Assembly: GCA_964498095.1 (NCBI GenBank)
Contig: CAZCFY010000005.1
Coordinates: 124,001 to 188,000 of the forward strand
DNA from: SG-bin7 sp964498095
GTDB lineage: Bacteria > Bdellovibrionota > Bdellovibrionia > Bdellovibrionales > SG-bin7
Reading direction: 5' to 3'
Length of the DNA stretch: 64,000 nt
The translations under genes and the position numbers were made by a program. Each line of letters begins with the position of its first letter. Position 1 is the stretch's first letter. Under the pieces are notes generated by a model, which saw only the letters and a list, made by a program, of their open reading frames with translations, was not told the origin of the DNA and did not search any database. This document shows positions 26,070-35,052 of the stretch, in pieces.

Positions 26070-26729
26070 ATGACCCAAAATAAGATCATAAATTTTCCCT
26101 TACATAAAATCAAAAACAAGATCTTACCGAATTATACTTCGGCGCCTTTAAGTACCGAACAGAAACGCTTGTTAATCGCAACACTGTTAATGAGTGTCTT
26201 TTTGGTCGTGACAATTATAAACACGAACACTTTTAGTAATATCGATGCCGCTCCGCAAGCCCGCAGCAGCCGGGATCTAGCATCGATCGCCGTGCGCATG
26301 CCGAACATGACAAGTTCCTTTGAAAAATCCATCATCGCCAAATACACCAGCGAAGCCAGTAAGTCGCCGGTCCATATCGGCGGGCGTCCTTCGAAGATCG
26401 AAGGTCTAGCTTTTGGCGCTCTCAGCGGTAGTTACCTCATAGGGCTGGATTCGGGCAAAGTTTCAAGCATTCGCGTGGCCGATAAAAAAATCGCCCAGAG
26501 AATAAATTCCGCGGGACAGTTCTTAGAACAATACAAAGCGGTTTTTGCCATTAACTATAAAACCGCCAGCAAGACCTTCGAAAAACAGACTTCGGAATCA
26601 AAACAAGAAGAGTTTGATCTTATCGACGCGCAAAACCAACGCGTCGGCATCGCCACTTTTACTTTTGACAAAGCGGGCTACTTTATTTCATTGCAAATCG
26701 AAAAGCAGCAAGCCGTAGCTGGACTATAG
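26070..26729 (+). CDS. Hypothetical single-pass membrane protein
   Basis: 219 residues. A basic cytoplasmic N-terminus (~45 residues) precedes one membrane segment (LLIATLLMSVFLVVTIINTN, about 48-68), then a soluble region outside the membrane with no recognised family. The ATG at 26070 has GAGGAGG 6-12 bases upstream; the longer frame from TTG 25989 lacks support. A stem-loop follows the stop and then an RDD-family gene, so it may be the first gene of that operon. Confidence 0.62.
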   Translation: MTQNKIINFPLHKIKNKILPNYTSAPLSTEQKRLLIATLLMSVFLVVTIINTNTFSNIDAAPQARSSRDLASIAVRMPNMTSSFEKSIIAKYTSEASKSPVHIGGRPSKIEGLAFGALSGSYLIGLDSGKVSSIRVADKKIAQRINSAGQFLEQYKAVFAINYKTASKTFEKQTSESKQEEFDLIDAQNQRVGIATFTFDKAGYFISLQIEKQQAVAGL

Positions 26730-26743
26730 GCGCGTTTTAGTAA

Positions 26744-26772
26744 GGAATTATCGAGAAATTTCCGATAATTCC
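26744..26772 (+). promoter_or_regulatory. Hairpin just before the RDD gene start
   Basis: GGAATTATCG (26744-26753) and CGATAATTCC (26763-26772) form a perfect 10-bp stem with a 9-base loop. No T-run follows, and the GTG start of the next gene lies two bases after it. It may be a processing or translation-control structure rather than a terminator. Confidence 0.5.
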
Positions 26773-26774
26773 CT

Positions 26775-28718
26775 GTGGTATTCAAAGATATCTTTAATGG
26801 CAGTACATTAAGTCCAGGCGGAACGCTAAATGAGCGCCGCCGGTTCAAGGCATGGCGAATTCCTTTAGCGGACCCCTTGAGCCGCTGGGCCGCGCTCGTC
26901 GTGGATCTTTTCGTTATCCTCGCGCCTCTCATTTCGTTGTTTCTTTCGTCAGTAAAAAAACAAGTTATAATTTCGGAGTGGCTGGGCAAGGGCCTTGATT
27001 ACCAAGTTTATATTTTAATTTATCTTCTCCTCGCCTTCATGATCGTCATTCTCTATCAAGGATTATTTACCGCTTTTTTTGGCGGCACACCGGGAAAACT
27101 TTTTTTCGGCCTACGCGTGGTTTCTATCTGGAACGAAGAAAAGCCTGGCGTGGGCGCCAGTATGTTGCGCGCCCTTTACTGGTGTATTGGCGCTTTATTA
27201 TTTTTCCTACCGCAACTGGCAATTTTTTATCACCGGGAACGGCGTCCAATTTACGACCGCTTAGCCGACACGGTTGTTATTGCGCAAGAAAAATATGCCG
27301 TCGGTCCTCCCGAAACTGGATTTGGCGGATTACTACGTTTTACTCTCTCTTTTGTCTACGTTGGTTTTTTTATAATGGTTACCAACTCCTTGTACGTGGT
27401 GTTCGAAGAGAACCGCAAACATCAAACCGCAAATTTATTTTGGCAAAGCGATGAGCAAGACTCCTGCCAGATTCTAAACCGTCATATTTCTAGCAAAGAC
27501 GCTACTCAACCCCAAGTGCGAATGCAAAAAGCCTTAAGTCTGTTTGCCATCGAAAAAATCGACGAAGAATGTTTAGACCGCGAAGCCGACAATGTTTTAT
27601 GGAACTTTGACGAAGTAACCTCGGCCTATGCCGCCAAAGCCATGTTGTTTATGGATGAAAAAAGCGTCTACACTAAATACCTACTTAAAACCTGTCAGGG
27701 CAAAGGTGACCGGGAATATTGTTTACTTTTGCGCGCCTTAAAGAGCGAAAATCAAGTCAATCAGACAGCTAATCTTGAGAAGATTTACTTTAATTTATCC
27801 CGCAGCAGTCATGACGACATTAAAATTTGGTCGCTTAAACACTGGCTAAAAAATCATGAATATAACCAGGCGCTAAGCCTAATTGACGACATCCGCGGCG
27901 AAGGCGAAATCGCCTCTTACCTCGCCGAAAACCGCGCCAAAGCGTTGTGGGCAAAAAATCAATTTAGCCAATCACGGGCCGCCCTCTATACGTTCTTGCC
28001 GACGGCCGCCCCGCAGGAAAAATTATATACAAATTCTTGGTTTTGTTACCACGAAGCGATTATGGGCTGTACGGAAAAGCAAGAGCGTCTGTGTAATTCC
28101 TTAATGACGGATCTCGCTAGTTATCAGATTACGAATCTTGAGTCCGAACTACTAATCCCCATTGTACGCCGCGCGGAATGTGAGAAAACCAACAAAATAA
28201 ATTATGGCGATTTTTTAAAAGCGGCTAACTCGCTGGCCCTGCGCGATTATATTGGGGCTCTTATGAAAAAAACAACTCAGCCCGAAGTTACCCGCGCTAT
28301 GCTCACTGAGCTTCTCACCACGAAAAACAATGATCCCATGTTAAAGACCGAAGCGGCCATTCGCTTACTAACGCTTTCGGAAAACCCCAAAACTCTGGAC
28401 TTCGTTTACAATGAGTGGAAGGAAAAGAAAATGCAGTTTGGCGATCATTGGGTCGTCGTGGGCCAAAAAATATTTGATGGCCTTTATGCCGCCCGCCGAT
28501 ACGCACAATCTTTTGATACTGGCCGTAAAATTTCTCGCATCGTAGAAAATCCGCACTTCATGGAAAAATGGGTTATCTCCGCTTATAAAAGTGGGCATAC
28601 AAAAGAAGCCTGGGATGTAATTGCTAGCCAACGGGGTGAAGTCGGAACACGCGGCCCCGCTTCTAACCGCGAAATTGAAGAGATAAAAAGTGAACTTAAA
28701 CGGAAGTTTAGCAAATGA
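26775..28718 (+). CDS. RDD-family membrane protein fused to a helical-repeat domain
   Basis: 647 residues. The RDD domain (~25-175) has the family signatures: R/A/D in LSRWAALVVDLF, GGTPGKLFFGLRVV and RRPIYDRLADTVVI. Another membrane segment follows (~185-205). The remaining ~430 residues are a soluble TPR- or HEAT-like helical repeat region with several cysteines. The start is GTG 26775; it has no ribosome binding site and follows a hairpin. It overlaps the rhomboid gene as ATGA. A scaffold delivering or holding membrane proteins for the rhomboid is a guess from this coupling. Confidence 0.8.
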   Translation: MVFKDIFNGSTLSPGGTLNERRRFKAWRIPLADPLSRWAALVVDLFVILAPLISLFLSSVKKQVIISEWLGKGLDYQVYILIYLLLAFMIVILYQGLFTAFFGGTPGKLFFGLRVVSIWNEEKPGVGASMLRALYWCIGALLFFLPQLAIFYHRERRPIYDRLADTVVIAQEKYAVGPPETGFGGLLRFTLSFVYVGFFIMVTNSLYVVFEENRKHQTANLFWQSDEQDSCQILNRHISSKDATQPQVRMQKALSLFAIEKIDEECLDREADNVLWNFDEVTSAYAAKAMLFMDEKSVYTKYLLKTCQGKGDREYCLLLRALKSENQVNQTANLEKIYFNLSRSSHDDIKIWSLKHWLKNHEYNQALSLIDDIRGEGEIASYLAENRAKALWAKNQFSQSRAALYTFLPTAAPQEKLYTNSWFCYHEAIMGCTEKQERLCNSLMTDLASYQITNLESELLIPIVRRAECEKTNKINYGDFLKAANSLALRDYIGALMKKTTQPEVTRAMLTELLTTKNNDPMLKTEAAIRLLTLSENPKTLDFVYNEWKEKKMQFGDHWVVVGQKIFDGLYAARRYAQSFDTGRKISRIVENPHFMEKWVISAYKSGHTKEAWDVIASQRGEVGTRGPASNREIEEIKSELKRKFSK

Positions 28719-29650
28719 TCATTCCGTGGTTAAACTTTATTCTACCTCCTAACAAAGCCCCGGTGACTTGGATTTTATTGGCACTTAACATTGCCGTTTT
28801 TATGGCAACTCAAATTCCCCGCGAAAACGCCGAACGTTCTTTAAATAAATATTATCGGGACGCTCACTTTCTAAATACTCAAGGCGCCATTTATTCAAAA
28901 TTTATCACCCGAAATCCCGCTTACTATTCGGATCTCACTCAAGAAAAAGCGCGCCAAGCCTTAACGGGGGACCGCCGTTCATTACAAACCATGGCCGGCT
29001 ATGCCTTACGGGATACGTATTTTTTGGAATCTGCCGCGACACTGCCGATATCAGGAGACACCGTCGCCATGCAAATCTGGCGCGACAAAATCCGCCGCTT
29101 GCGCCTGGCTCAGCAAGATCACCCCGACAGCGAACTTGCTTTCACCTCGAGTCACCCCTATTGGATTCAGGCGCTCACTTATCAATTTGCCCATGGAAAT
29201 TCTTGGCACTTATTTAGTAACGGTGTGTTTTTGCTGCTTCTGGGCAGTTATTTAGAGCCGCTAATTGGTGGCGCGGCGTTTTTATTGTCTTTTTTAATAT
29301 GTGGAATTTTTGGCGCGCTCATTTATACTTTTATAGGCGGGGCCACCGCTATACCGATGATCGGCGCGAGTGGTTCCGTGAGTGGACTCTTCGGTTTGAT
29401 TGGGGCTTATCTGTGGAAGCGTCCCATTCGCTTTTTCTTTTTTATCATGCCGTCGGACGGGTTTTGGGGCTTTGTTTATTTACCCGCTTGGATCATTTTA
29501 CTATTTAGATTCGTGCCGGATATCACCGGCTACTTTTCTACCGTCGAAGAAATCGGTTCATCCATCGCTTTTACAACTCACCTTGGCGGTTTATCGGCAG
29601 GAATACTTTTAGCCCTTCTCGTCTTCCGCCGGAGCGAAGCCACGACGTAA
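28715..29650 (+). CDS. Rhomboid-family intramembrane serine protease
   Basis: 311 residues. The Ser-His dyad is present: S219 in GASGSVSG and H289 in TTHLGGLSAG. HGNSWHLFSNGVFL is the usual loop/helix before the active site. About six membrane segments; a ~115-residue soluble loop separates the first from the rest, longer than in minimal bacterial rhomboids. Cuts membrane proteins within or near the bilayer. It is translationally coupled to the RDD protein. The last 42 bases overlap the end of putA on the other strand. Confidence 0.9.
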   Translation: MIIPWLNFILPPNKAPVTWILLALNIAVFMATQIPRENAERSLNKYYRDAHFLNTQGAIYSKFITRNPAYYSDLTQEKARQALTGDRRSLQTMAGYALRDTYFLESAATLPISGDTVAMQIWRDKIRRLRLAQQDHPDSELAFTSSHPYWIQALTYQFAHGNSWHLFSNGVFLLLLGSYLEPLIGGAAFLLSFLICGIFGALIYTFIGGATAIPMIGASGSVSGLFGLIGAYLWKRPIRFFFFIMPSDGFWGFVYLPAWIILLFRFVPDITGYFSTVEEIGSSIAFTTHLGGLSAGILLALLVFRRSEATT

Positions 29651-32560
29651 CGTGTTCTCGCTCATCGCGACGGGCTCGACATACTGTAAAAGATAATCCA
29701 CACCACCCGTTTTACTACCCACCCCCGACATTTTCACGCCGCCGAAGGGGTGGCGTTCTACCATCGCGCCGGTAATTGTTCTATTAATATAGAGATTACC
29801 CACTTCAAGTTCACTTTTTACCTTTTCAATATTTACGGGACTGCGTGAATACACTCCCCCAGTTAAACCATATTCCACATCATTAGCGACCCGGATCGCT
29901 TCCGTAATATCTTTTACTTTTATTACCGCTAATACCGGCCCAAAAATTTCTTTCTGCGCAAGATCGGATTTGGGATCCACGTCACCAAAAATTGTTGGCG
30001 GCACGAAGTAGCCGTCTTTTGGAACTTCACCCTGAAACAACAAGGCGGCGGTTTTCTTACCTTCTTCTATCGTACGCAAAATTCTTTTTTGCGCTTCTTG
30101 ATCAATAACCGGACCCATAAAGTATTTGGGGTTTTCAATTGGGCCAACGCGAAAACTTTTCGCGGCGGCGACTAAGCGGCCGACAAAACGGTCGTAGTTT
30201 TCTTCCAGCACGATCGCGCGGCTGCACGCCGAGCATTTTTGTCCTTGAAATCCGAATGCGGATTGAATTGTCCCCTGAACGGCTTCGTCAAGATCCGCGT
30301 CGGAATCTATAATCAGCGCATTCTTGCCGCCCATCTCGATAATGCATTTTTTTAAGTGACGCTGCCCGGGGTGGACTTGACTTGCTTCCCTTAAAATTTC
30401 TAAGCCAACCTGTTTTGAGCCGGTAAAAGAAATTAGGGAAATATCTTTGTGCCTTACAAGATAAGCGCCAACCTCTTCGCCGAGACCTGGCAAAAAATTA
30501 ACGACACCCGCGGGGCATCCCGCCGCTTTTAAAATCCGCATAAGTTCGGCGGCGATGATCATACTCTGTTCGGCAGGTTTCATTACGACGGTATTCCCGG
30601 TAACGACCGCGGCAGCCACCATTCCTGTCAGGATCGCCAGCGGAAAATTCCAAGGTGCGATCACTGCGGCAACACCGCGGGGCCGGTAAGAATAATGACT
30701 TAGCTCACCGGGCACATTTCCGACGCGCTGGGGTTGACCGAGCTTACGCATATGACGGGCATAGTAACGGCAAAAATCAATGGCCTCATCGACGTCCGCA
30801 TCCGCCTCATTCCAAGGCTTGCCAACTTCCAAAACAATAAGCGCGGCTAAATTATATTTTTCTTTGGCCATAAGATCGGCGGCTTTTTCGATAAGCTCAC
30901 AACGGGCGGCGACGGATGTTCTTTTCCAAGTTTCAAAAGCAGATTTCGCTTCTGTCACCGCCGCCTCGGCGTGTTCTACCTTCGCCATGGCGACGCGGCC
31001 AAGCACCTGACCCGGATCAGCGGGATTTACCGAATCCATGACATTATCCGTAGAAATATTTTTCTTACCGATAACCAAAGGATAAGTCTGCGGTGAAGAC
31101 TTCTTCCACTTCGCTAAAGCGTCTAGCATGGCTTGGCGGTCTACCGCCATACCAAAATCACTGGGAGAAGCATTGTAAAACCGCTCTTTCGTCGGTGGCA
31201 GATCTCCAGAAGTTTGCAAATTCTCGTGAGGATTTTTTAAAAGAGTTTGCGTATCAATATTATCGGCAAACTTAGACCGCAAAAAAGATTCGTTGGAAGT
31301 ATTTTCAAGGAGCCGTCTAACAAGGTAAGCCATTCCTGGAATGAGTTCCCCAATGGGCGCGTACTCGCGCACGCGCACCCCCATTTTGACTAATGAGCGC
31401 TTAAAGCTATCGGCCATGCCATAAAGCATTTGCACTTCGATGGCGCGGCGGTCGACACCAAGTTTCTCCGCACACATTAAGCCCGCCGCCAGCGAACGCA
31501 CGTTATGGGATCCAAGGGCCAAGTGAATATAATCGTGATTTTGCAAAAGCAGCATCGTGATTTCTTCAAAATTTGCATCCGATTCTTTTTTGTTCGTATA
31601 AACCGGATAAGGCCAACGTTTTTGTTCGGCAAAAATGGTTTCAAAATCCCAGTAAGCGCCCTTCACTAGTCGCACGGTAAATGGCACTCCCCGCTTGCGC
31701 GCGTGACTCACCAACATCTCCGCGTCTTTTTTGGAATCGCGCAAATAAGCCTGGACGACAATTCCCCAATAAGGGTACTTGGCAAATTCAGCTTCCGTAA
31801 TAATTTCGCGAAACACTTCAAACGTTATGGCTTTAAGCGCGTAGTGTTCCATATCTAGATTGATAAAAACTTTTTTCTCCATCGCGAGACGAAATATCGG
31901 ACGCAGTCTTTCTTTCAAAACAGATTTGGAATCTTCCCACGCGGCGGTGTTAATTTGCGAATAAAGAGAGCTCAGTTTTACGGAAACATTTACCTTAGGA
32001 ATCTCGCCCAAATGATTCGCGTCAATTTGCTCTATGTTTTCCCATTTTTTTGCGCGCTCACTAAACTCCGTAATCAAATCCATATAGCGGCGTTGATATT
32101 CTTGGGCTTCATCCTCAGAAAGTGTCGCTTCACCCAAAAGATCTACCGTAGCGGCAATTTTATTTTTACGGGCCTTTTCGATGACACCAAAAGCATCTTG
32201 GCTACTTTCGCCAACAATAAACATCTTGGCCATTTCAGTAACATTTTTTTTAACCGCACCCGCAAGTAATGCGGGCGCCAGTGAGCCGATACCTAAACCG
32301 AAGTTAAATACGGATGGGAGATCTTCTCCCCCCTCAGCGAAATATTCCCGTAAATGGCGCGCCACTTCGGAACTTGACTTAAGATAAGGCAGAACGTCGA
32401 CAAATCTAAACATTTGAGTTTTGAACGCCTGGTTTTTCATGCTCCAATCCATGATCCGCCCGTACCAGCGTTCTTTTTTAAAAATGCTGCCCGTGTCTTC
32501 TTCCATGTTGGCAAATATAGTTCGGCCTTTTTCTTCGATCTCGCGTTGGAAATCCCGCAT
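29609..32560 (-). CDS. putA: Bifunctional proline dehydrogenase / glutamate-semialdehyde dehydrogenase
   Basis: Oxidises proline to P5C (FAD domain), then glutamate semialdehyde to glutamate (NAD domain). 983 residues, so a short PutA without the DNA-binding domain. The proline dehydrogenase barrel is about 90-440, with VRLVKGAYWD and VRRLLENTSNESFLR. The aldehyde dehydrogenase part is about 500-965; catalytic Cys C776 is in GQKCSACSR and the Glu is in IEMGGKNA. Amino-acid catabolism fits growth on protein digests. The C-terminus overlaps the rhomboid gene. Confidence 0.95.
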   Translation of the reverse strand: MRDFQREIEEKGRTIFANMEEDTGSIFKKERWYGRIMDWSMKNQAFKTQMFRFVDVLPYLKSSSEVARHLREYFAEGGEDLPSVFNFGLGIGSLAPALLAGAVKKNVTEMAKMFIVGESSQDAFGVIEKARKNKIAATVDLLGEATLSEDEAQEYQRRYMDLITEFSERAKKWENIEQIDANHLGEIPKVNVSVKLSSLYSQINTAAWEDSKSVLKERLRPIFRLAMEKKVFINLDMEHYALKAITFEVFREIITEAEFAKYPYWGIVVQAYLRDSKKDAEMLVSHARKRGVPFTVRLVKGAYWDFETIFAEQKRWPYPVYTNKKESDANFEEITMLLLQNHDYIHLALGSHNVRSLAAGLMCAEKLGVDRRAIEVQMLYGMADSFKRSLVKMGVRVREYAPIGELIPGMAYLVRRLLENTSNESFLRSKFADNIDTQTLLKNPHENLQTSGDLPPTKERFYNASPSDFGMAVDRQAMLDALAKWKKSSPQTYPLVIGKKNISTDNVMDSVNPADPGQVLGRVAMAKVEHAEAAVTEAKSAFETWKRTSVAARCELIEKAADLMAKEKYNLAALIVLEVGKPWNEADADVDEAIDFCRYYARHMRKLGQPQRVGNVPGELSHYSYRPRGVAAVIAPWNFPLAILTGMVAAAVVTGNTVVMKPAEQSMIIAAELMRILKAAGCPAGVVNFLPGLGEEVGAYLVRHKDISLISFTGSKQVGLEILREASQVHPGQRHLKKCIIEMGGKNALIIDSDADLDEAVQGTIQSAFGFQGQKCSACSRAIVLEENYDRFVGRLVAAAKSFRVGPIENPKYFMGPVIDQEAQKRILRTIEEGKKTAALLFQGEVPKDGYFVPPTIFGDVDPKSDLAQKEIFGPVLAVIKVKDITEAIRVANDVEYGLTGGVYSRSPVNIEKVKSELEVGNLYINRTITGAMVERHPFGGVKMSGVGSKTGGVDYLLQYVEPVAMSENTLRRGFAPAEDEKG

Positions 32561-32653
32561 ATGGTCCTTTGGAATTTTTTAAGGGCTAATTATGGCCGGA
32601 AAAGCTTCGAATTCAACAAAAATTTCATCGATCTTAAGGATGGGTTAAGAATG

Positions 32654-32676
32654 GTATGCACACCCAAAATGCATAC
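32654..32676. promoter_or_regulatory. Inverted repeat upstream of the response-regulator promoter
   Basis: GTATGCA (32654-32660) and TGCATAC (32670-32676), 9-base spacer, about 18 bases upstream of the -35 box. It could be an operator for this gene or for divergent putA. Confidence 0.35.
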
Positions 32677-32693
32677 ATTTCTTAGCTTAGAAG

Positions 32694-32722
32694 TTGTCAT
32701 TTTCCAAATAATTACTAATAAT
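32694..32722 (+). promoter_or_regulatory. sigma-70 promoter of the response regulator, near-leaderless
   Basis: TTGTCA (32694-32699), 17-base spacer, AATAAT (32717-32722), each one base from consensus. The +1 would fall at 32729-32731, at or beside the ATG at 32731. No ribosome binding site is present. Confidence 0.6.
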
Positions 32723-32730
32723 TATCTCCT

Positions 32731-33417
32731 ATGAACGTTCTAGTTGTTGATGACGAAGCTGAGTTTCGGGCACTTGTAAGCGAGTCACTTACGGACCAGG
32801 GTTACAAAGTGCAGGTACTAGGAAGCGGCGAACAAATATTCTCTGACGTTTCGCAAGCTCCGGCCATTGTTTTATTAGATTTGTCATTACCGGGAAAATC
32901 AGGTTTGCAGATTTTAAAGGAACTAAAAGCAAATCCTACTTTTAAAGATGTCCCAGTCATCATGGTAACCGGCCATAATGATGACCAGAACGTCATCCAG
33001 GCTCTTAATTTAGGAGCGGACGACTACATCACTAAACCATTTCGGTTTAATGTCTTAGACGCCCGTATAAAAGCTGTATTAAGGCGCGCCAAAGAAAAGC
33101 CAAACGAGGCTTTACCGAGCAAATTGGTCTTCCAAACTTTAGTTATTGATACGACGACTCATCAAACCTTACTTAATAATCAAGAAATTAAGTTTACTTT
33201 GACGGAATTTAAAATTTTAGCTGAATTAGTGCGCCGCCAAGGCCAAGTCGTAACACGAGAACAGTTGCGCGACCGCGTATTGCAGCAACCCAATCTCTCG
33301 GACCGCACACTCGATGTTCACATGACAGCTGTGCGCAAGAAATTAGCTGATTTAGGAAAGTACGTTATTACCATACGTGGACTCGGCTACCGTCTTTCCA
33401 CCGAAAACCCAATTTAA
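32731..33417 (+). CDS. OmpR/PhoB-family response regulator
   Basis: 228 residues. The receiver (1-118) has the acidic pair D7/D8, phosphoacceptor D50 in LLDLSLPG, T80 and K102 in TKPFR. A winged-helix DNA-binding domain (~130-225) carries FTLTEFKILAELVRRQGQVVTREQL and RTLDVHMTAVRKKL, ending IRGLGYRL. Complete and probably functional. No histidine kinase gene is adjacent, so its partner is elsewhere. Confidence 0.92.
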   Translation: MNVLVVDDEAEFRALVSESLTDQGYKVQVLGSGEQIFSDVSQAPAIVLLDLSLPGKSGLQILKELKANPTFKDVPVIMVTGHNDDQNVIQALNLGADDYITKPFRFNVLDARIKAVLRRAKEKPNEALPSKLVFQTLVIDTTTHQTLLNNQEIKFTLTEFKILAELVRRQGQVVTREQLRDRVLQQPNLSDRTLDVHMTAVRKKLADLGKYVITIRGLGYRLSTENPI

Positions 33418-33423
33418 AAATGG

Positions 33424-33456
33424 CAGGATGGTGGGGAGTTTGCCTCCCCTATCCTG
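33424..33456 (+). terminator. Stem-loop after the response regulator gene
   Basis: CAGGAT (33424-33429) pairs with ATCCTG (33451-33456), and GGGGAG (33433-33438) with CTCCCC (33444-33449), loop TTTGC. No T-run follows, so it may stabilise the 3' end rather than terminate. Confidence 0.5.
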
Positions 33457-33512
33457 TTAAGGTGTGATGTGTTGGTAGGAATATCAGCTCAAGGGACCCA
33501 CGATTGTGGAAG

Positions 33513-33561
33513 AGCCGGCCAGTCACTTTTCATATATAGCAAGGGCTGGACCAGCTTTTTT
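33513..33561 (+). terminator. Rho-independent terminator candidate
   Basis: AGCCGGCCAG (33513-33522) pairs with CTGGACCAGCT (33546-33556) with one bulge and one mismatch. A run of six T ends at 33561. The loop is long (23 bases). Confidence 0.55.
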
Positions 33562-33932
33562 GTTGCACTTCTGAACTTCAAAACCCTTTTATTTTTATTT
33601 GGCAAAAAAACAGTATCCTTTCGGCACCAAAAAAAATTTCGCTAACATTTAGGTTATTTAATGAACTCCATAAGTCCTGTTGATAGCCGACAAATTAAGG
33701 TATCTACCCCCTTTTCAGGCGTACAAAGAATAGACACATTTTTATTTCGTGATTTCAAATAGTTATAGAACCTCATTTCAAAACCCTTATAAGGCCCGCC
33801 AGAAAATAGTGATTAGTTAAACTCCTAAACGCTGTGACCATCCAGGGCACCACAATTTTTGCTAGATATTTCAATAGGTTATTATTTGATTCTATCGGCT
33901 GGCGCGGCACTTTCCTCGCATTAAGAAAGGGC

Positions 33933-34568
33933 ATGAGGAAGAGTTCGACACCAAGAAGACTATTATTAGGTTACTCGTTATCAGTTATAACGATGCTAAC
34001 GATGGCCGCGTGTAATCTAAAGATTACACCGGAAAGCACTTGTAACTTCGTAATGAACAGTATGCAACAACGGGTTTCGTGGAACAATAACCTTCCCATC
34101 AATATATATGTTCACGATTCGGTACCCTCTGAATTTGTACCCGCCATCACCAGCGCAATGAAAGCCTGGGAAAATGCTTTAGGTGGCAGAAAGCTATTTG
34201 AGATCGTGGGCGTGATTAGCGGCCCGGCGACCCCCCAAAAAGACGGTGTTTCTGTGATTTACTATTTAAATACCTGGGAAGCTTCTAAAACTTCCGAGCA
34301 GGCCCGCACGACTATTTATTGGCAAGGAGAGCAAATCGTCGAAGGCGACATCCGCCTGAATGCTAAGAATTTTACCTTTTTCACGGGAAGTACACTGGTA
34401 GCAACGGCTGTGGATTTTGAAAGTTTATTGATTCATGAACTAGGACATCTATTAGGCTTAGCCCACGATAATCAAACAGGCAGCGTGATGAATGAACGCT
34501 TAGCCTCAGGAGTTTTGCGCCGCGATATTAATGAGGCTGATTTAGCCTCTGTAAAGTGTGAATACTAA
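33933..34568 (+). CDS. Matrixin-like zinc metalloprotease, lipoprotein
   Basis: 211 residues. Lipoprotein signal ends TMLTMAACNL. The zinc site is HELGHLLGLAH (H168, H172, H178; catalytic E169), the metzincin pattern HExxHxxGxxH, followed by the Met-turn in SVMNERL. It is a minimal matrixin domain, probably facing the periplasm or the outside. ATG 33933 is chosen because a basic n-region and signal follow at once; AAGAAAGGG precedes it. Confidence 0.85.
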   Translation: MRKSSTPRRLLLGYSLSVITMLTMAACNLKITPESTCNFVMNSMQQRVSWNNNLPINIYVHDSVPSEFVPAITSAMKAWENALGGRKLFEIVGVISGPATPQKDGVSVIYYLNTWEASKTSEQARTTIYWQGEQIVEGDIRLNAKNFTFFTGSTLVATAVDFESLLIHELGHLLGLAHDNQTGSVMNERLASGVLRRDINEADLASVKCEY

Positions 34569-34696
34569 AAAATCTACTTGGTACTTAACAATAAGATTTT
34601 ATTAAAGATTCACTGAGTACGAAAAGAATTTTTGAATTTTGGTTGTTATTGAGATGCGTAATTGGCTAATATCAAACTGATCTTAGAGAGGAAAGC

Positions 34697-34897
34697 ATGA
34701 TCACTTCAGAAAAGTTAACCGAAAAATGGACAGCAAACTCACTCGCTGAAGTTGAGTCAGAGCTTTTTCCTGTCTTGGAAACCCACGAAGAACTAGATGT
34801 CATTAGCCGTCTTGAGGCCAACATCCGCCGCCTCACCCAGATGACTTCCCGAGTGAATTATCTCCTCGGCGAAGTTAAAGATTTAGTTGTAAAATAA
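34697..34897 (+). CDS. Small helical protein, 66 residues
   Basis: A strong ribosome binding site (GAGAGGAAAGC) precedes the ATG. The product is acidic to neutral and predicted almost wholly helical, possibly a short coiled coil (LEANIRRLTQMTSRVNYLLGEV). No family recognised. Its own leader and a hairpin downstream argue that it is real. Confidence 0.6.
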   Translation: MITSEKLTEKWTANSLAEVESELFPVLETHEELDVISRLEANIRRLTQMTSRVNYLLGEVKDLVVK

Positions 34898-34986
34898 TCT
34901 GTTTGTTCGCGCGCCCGGCCGTAAGTTGCCGCGCTAAATGTTAACTTCACAATTATTCATAGATGCACCTAGAATCAAATTCGTCC

Positions 34987-35024
34987 TTCCAGATTAAATA
35001 AGTTGTAGCTTATTAAATCTGGAA
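34987..35024. terminator. Symmetric hairpin between convergent genes
   Basis: 16-bp arms (34987-35002 and 35009-35024) with one mismatch and a 6-base loop. AT-rich, no T-run on either side. It lies between the 34697 gene and the convergent HAD-like gene and could stop or stabilise transcripts from both. Confidence 0.5.
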
Positions 35025-35052
35025 GAGCAAAAATACTGTCTGAAGGCTCGAC

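Larger units (their letters stand above)
33418..33932 (+). other. Long intergenic region with two hairpins
   Basis: About 515 bases. The first 145 hold a strong stem-loop directly after the regulator gene and a T-tailed terminator at 33513-33561; the sequence between may be 3' UTR or a small RNA. After 33570 it is AT-rich with no gene or convincing promoter that I can see. A longer frame from GTG 33834 into the matrixin gene exists but adds no sensible signal peptide. Confidence 0.5.

Noticed and set aside
33597..33640. Possible c-di-GMP riboswitch in the long gap
   Set aside because: No GEMM core or tetraloop-receptor motifs seen; the region is AT-rich and unstructured.
33906..33920. GGCAC-N5-TCGCA before the matrixin gene, and a similar one at 26025-26039
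   Set aside because: The -12 has TCGC instead of TTGC. The first would also start transcription almost at the ATG. Too weak to list as promoters.
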